7,689 nucleotides of DNA, taken from positions 1 through 7,689 of the forward strand of contig JAAYGZ010000357.1 of the NCBI GenBank assembly GCA_012727515.1, in the 5' to 3' direction. The translations under genes and the position numbers were made by a program. The notes beneath the pieces are model-generated. The model worked only from the letters and a program-made list of their open reading frames with translations, did not search any database and had not been told where the DNA came from. Position 1 is the first letter of the stretch. Every line of letters begins with the position of its first letter. The stretch is from Desulfovibrionales bacterium (GTDB taxonomy: Bacteria; Desulfobacterota; Desulfovibrionia; Desulfovibrionales; Desulfomicrobiaceae). This document shows, in pieces, positions 5,599 to 7,689 of the stretch.

Positions 5599-6555
5599 AT
5601 GTCCCAACTGGATACTCTCAAATCAGCCATTAAAGATCGCCTGGGCGAGTTGGAGTGTGTTATCGGCTGGGAGCAGGGCTATGACCCGCTCCATGCCACA
5701 CCACTCTTTATCCGCACAGAGGCAGATCTGGACAGGCTTATCATAGGCCCCCTGGCCGTACACAACCTGGCTACCTACCTGACAGCGTACAAAGGCAAGA
5801 AAATCGGTGTGGTGGTCAAGGGCTGCGACAGCCGCAGCGTGATTGAACTGCTTAATGAAAATCTGATCTCGCGTGACGACCTGGTCATTTTCGGCCTGTG
5901 CTGTGACGGTGTGGTCAGCCAGCGCAAAATCAGAGCTGCATTGCCTGCTGATCCCGGTTTTGTGGAAGCCGTGGACATCAGCGCCAATGGCCTGAAAATT
6001 ACAGTGGCCGGCCAGACCGCCATGCTGAATATGACCGATATTCTTGCGGATAAATGTCGCACCTGCCAGCACCCCAATGCGCTGATCTCAGACGTGCTGA
6101 TTGGTGAAAATCGCCAATCAGCATCCAGCACCAGCCTGGCCTGTCAGGAAGAGTTTGAGGCCAAAAGCGATGCGGAAAAATTCGCGTTCTGGCAGGAAAC
6201 CATGAGTCGCTGCATTCGCTGTTATGCCTGTCGTAATGCCTGCCCCATGTGCGTGTGCCGTGACTACTGCATTGCCACCAGCCGCGACCCCTTGTGGGTG
6301 AGCCAGGATAATTCACCGGCAGAAAACTTCATGTTTCAGATGATCCATGTCTCTCATCTGGCTGGACGCTGTACAGAATGCGGCGAATGTGAACGGGCCT
6401 GCCCGGTGGACATTCCGCTCATGCTGTTGCGGCGCTTTATGAACAAACAGGTTCAGGACGTGTTTGAGCATCAGGCTGGCACGGATCTGGAGCAGACACC
6501 GCCCCTTCTGACCTTTAAGGTTGAGGAAGAGCGTATTAACGAGCGAGGCTGGTAA
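5599..6555 (+). CDS. flxC: FlxC iron-sulfur subunit of the Flx NADH dehydrogenase
   Basis: A 318-residue iron-sulfur protein expected to relay electrons between the NADH-oxidising FlxA/FlxB part and FlxD-HdrA. The N-terminal domain (about 1-180) resembles the FrhB / AsrA-type fold, with VVVKGCDSRS (C76), GLCCDG (C101, C102) and C153-R-T-C156. The C-terminal ferredoxin-like domain has C205-x2-C208-x2-C211-x3-C215 followed by extra cysteines C218, C220 and C224, then C258-x2-C261-x2-C264-x3-C268-P. At least two [4Fe-4S] clusters are expected. AAGGAG (5588-5593) lies five bases before the ATG. The gene follows flxD after 18 bases and its stop shares one base with the flxB start. The flxC name rests on gene order relative to the D. 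vulgaris cluster and could be swapped with flxB in some annotations. Confidence 0.82.
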   Translation: MSQLDTLKSAIKDRLGELECVIGWEQGYDPLHATPLFIRTEADLDRLIIGPLAVHNLATYLTAYKGKKIGVVVKGCDSRSVIELLNENLISRDDLVIFGLCCDGVVSQRKIRAALPADPGFVEAVDISANGLKITVAGQTAMLNMTDILADKCRTCQHPNALISDVLIGENRQSASSTSLACQEEFEAKSDAEKFAFWQETMSRCIRCYACRNACPMCVCRDYCIATSRDPLWVSQDNSPAENFMFQMIHVSHLAGRCTECGECERACPVDIPLMLLRRFMNKQVQDVFEHQAGTDLEQTPPLLTFKVEEERINERGW

Positions 6556-7583
6556 TGGAAAAATTCATCACCACCACTAACCTGACCCGCCTGGCCGAGG
6601 AATTGGCTGCCAACCACCGCGTGCTTGCACCCGTGGCCACTGGCTGCACCGTGACGTTTCGGCGTTTTCAGCCAGGTATGACCCTGGACCTGCATTCACG
6701 CATGGCCGCAGTATCTGCCAAGGCCGGAACATTTCCGCAGACCGAGACCCTGTTCCTGGTCAAACGCGATACAACGGAAAAAAAACCAGAACTTATCGAA
6801 ACCCTGCCCCAGGGTAAAAATGTGGTTATCGGAGGCCGTCCGTGTGATGCACGCGGCAAACTCATGTTTGATCCGGTGTATGGCACAGAAAAAATTAAAG
6901 ATCTGTATTTTCTGCAACGTCGTGAAAATACAATTTTTATCACCCTGGCGTGCGACCGGCCTGAAACAACCTGTTTTTGCCACAGCGTGGGCAGCGGCCC
7001 GGCTGATCCAACAGGCTCAGATATTCTGCTGACCCTGGTTGGAGATGGCTATGTGGCCAGGGCCATGACTCCGGCCGGAGAGGACATACTCAAACTCTCC
7101 CTGTTCACTGAGGCAGGAGACAAAGGCAAAGAAGCTGACGCCAAAAATGCCAAAGCCAGGGAAATGATGGGCCAGCCCCATGACTATTCCTCGGCTCCGG
7201 CCACAATTCTGGCCCGCTTTGATGATATGGACTTCTGGCAGGCCCAGGCAGCCAAGTGCATTTCCTGCGGGGCCTGCACCTATATGTGCCCGACCTGCTA
7301 CTGTTTTAACATCACTGATGATGACCTGGGCTTAAACAGCCAGCGCATCCGCACCTGGGACAATTGCATGTCCCATACCTTTACCCTGGAAGGCAGTGGA
7401 CACAACCCGCGTTCGACCAAGGCGCATCGCCTGAAAAACCGCGTTGGCCACAAGTTCAGCTATTATCCGGACCTGCACCAGGGCGTTATGGCCTGTTGTG
7501 GATGTGGCCGCTGCATCAAGCAGTGCCCCGTCGGAATTGATATCCGGCAGATCGTGAAAGCAGCACAGGAGTATTCCGAATGA
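6555..7583 (+). CDS. flxB: FlxB iron-sulfur subunit, AsrA / hydrogenase-beta-like
   Basis: A 342-residue protein of the family that includes anaerobic sulfite reductase subunit A and the beta subunit of NAD(P)-linked hydrogenases. It normally pairs with a flavoprotein such as FlxA to receive electrons from NADH. The family signature is clear: GGRPCDARG (C97), ACDRPETTCFCHSVGSGP (C133, C140, C142), then C235-x2-C238-x2-C241-x3-C245-P with C248 and C250, and C314-x2-C317-x2-C320-x3-C324-P. Residues about 186-207 are a Lys/Ala/Glu-rich linker. GAGG (6545-6548) lies six bases before the ATG, which shares its first base with the flxC stop (TAATG). The end overlaps flxA by four bases (ATGA). No substrate site of its own is evident, so an electron-relay role is inferred. 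Confidence 0.84.
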   Translation: MEKFITTTNLTRLAEELAANHRVLAPVATGCTVTFRRFQPGMTLDLHSRMAAVSAKAGTFPQTETLFLVKRDTTEKKPELIETLPQGKNVVIGGRPCDARGKLMFDPVYGTEKIKDLYFLQRRENTIFITLACDRPETTCFCHSVGSGPADPTGSDILLTLVGDGYVARAMTPAGEDILKLSLFTEAGDKGKEADAKNAKAREMMGQPHDYSSAPATILARFDDMDFWQAQAAKCISCGACTYMCPTCYCFNITDDDLGLNSQRIRTWDNCMSHTFTLEGSGHNPRSTKAHRLKNRVGHKFSYYPDLHQGVMACCGCGRCIKQCPVGIDIRQIVKAAQEYSE

Positions 7584-7689
7584 ACGCCAATCCCTATCTC
7601 CCGGACATGGGCACCATTGTCGAGGTGATCCAGGAGACACATAATATCAAAACCTTTCGTGTGGTGCTCAATAATGAGCAGCGCATGAA
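7580..7689 (+). CDS. flxA: FlxA, FAD/NAD(H)-binding subunit (partial, 5' end only)
   Basis: Only the first 36 residues are inside the window; the gene runs off the right edge. The beginning, PDMGTIVEVIQETHNIKTF (8-26), is typical of the first beta strands of the AsrB / ferredoxin-NADP reductase-like flavoproteins, where this segment leads into the FAD-binding barrel. In the family FlxA binds FAD and a nicotinamide nucleotide, and is the NADH-oxidising entry point of the complex. The ATG at 7580 overlaps the flxB stop in an ATGA arrangement, and AGGAG (7567-7571) lies eight bases upstream. The NAD-binding and C-terminal [2Fe-2S] regions cannot be checked here. Context and the visible start make the call good despite the truncation. 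Confidence 0.8.
   Translation, partial: MNANPYLPDMGTIVEVIQETHNIKTFRVVLNNEQRM

Overview
The window carries most of an electron-bifurcating heterodisulfide-reductase / NADH-dehydrogenase operon, in the order hdrC-hdrB-hdrA-flxD-flxC-flxB-flxA on the + strand. It matches the HdrABC-FlxABCD (FloxABCD) complex known from Desulfovibrio and other anaerobes. The gene set, the many Fe-S motifs and the moderate GC content suggest a strict anaerobe, most likely a Desulfovibrio-like sulfate reducer (Desulfobacterota). This is inferred from gene content; no taxonomic marker such as rRNA is present.

Layout. Bases 1-71 may be the 3' end of a + strand gene. A strong hairpin (154-180) lies between it and a convergent small heat-shock protein gene of the Hsp20 family (705-253, - strand). 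Bases 775-894 hold a nested inverted-repeat element that looks like a dispersed intergenic repeat. A second - strand gene (1371-931) encodes a small zinc-ribbon protein with a C-terminal membrane anchor. Bases 1372-1685 are a divergent control region without a convincing gene. It holds a good sigma-54 (-24/-12) promoter match at 1502-1517 and two leader hairpins, and hdrC starts at about 1686. From there to the right edge the seven operon genes are packed with overlaps or gaps of at most 18 bases, and flxA is cut off by the window end.

How the genes work together (established for the family, inferred here). FlxA oxidises NADH. Electrons pass through the iron-sulfur proteins FlxB and FlxC and the [2Fe-2S] protein FlxD to the FAD of HdrA, which splits the pairs. 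One branch goes to low-potential ferredoxin. The other goes through HdrC to the two non-cubane [4Fe-4S] clusters of HdrB, which reduce a disulfide. In sulfate reducers the disulfide is thought to be on DsrC rather than CoM-S-S-CoB. In D. vulgaris Hildenborough the operon is needed for growth on ethanol and works in reverse during fermentation. There an alcohol dehydrogenase gene adjoins it; here none lies on the hdrC side.

The core system is known. The less described points are the sigma-54-type promoter with a structured leader and no clear ribosome binding site at hdrC, the shared N-terminal four-cysteine arrangement of FlxB and FlxC, the CPC tail of FlxD, and the two uncharacterised neighbours.
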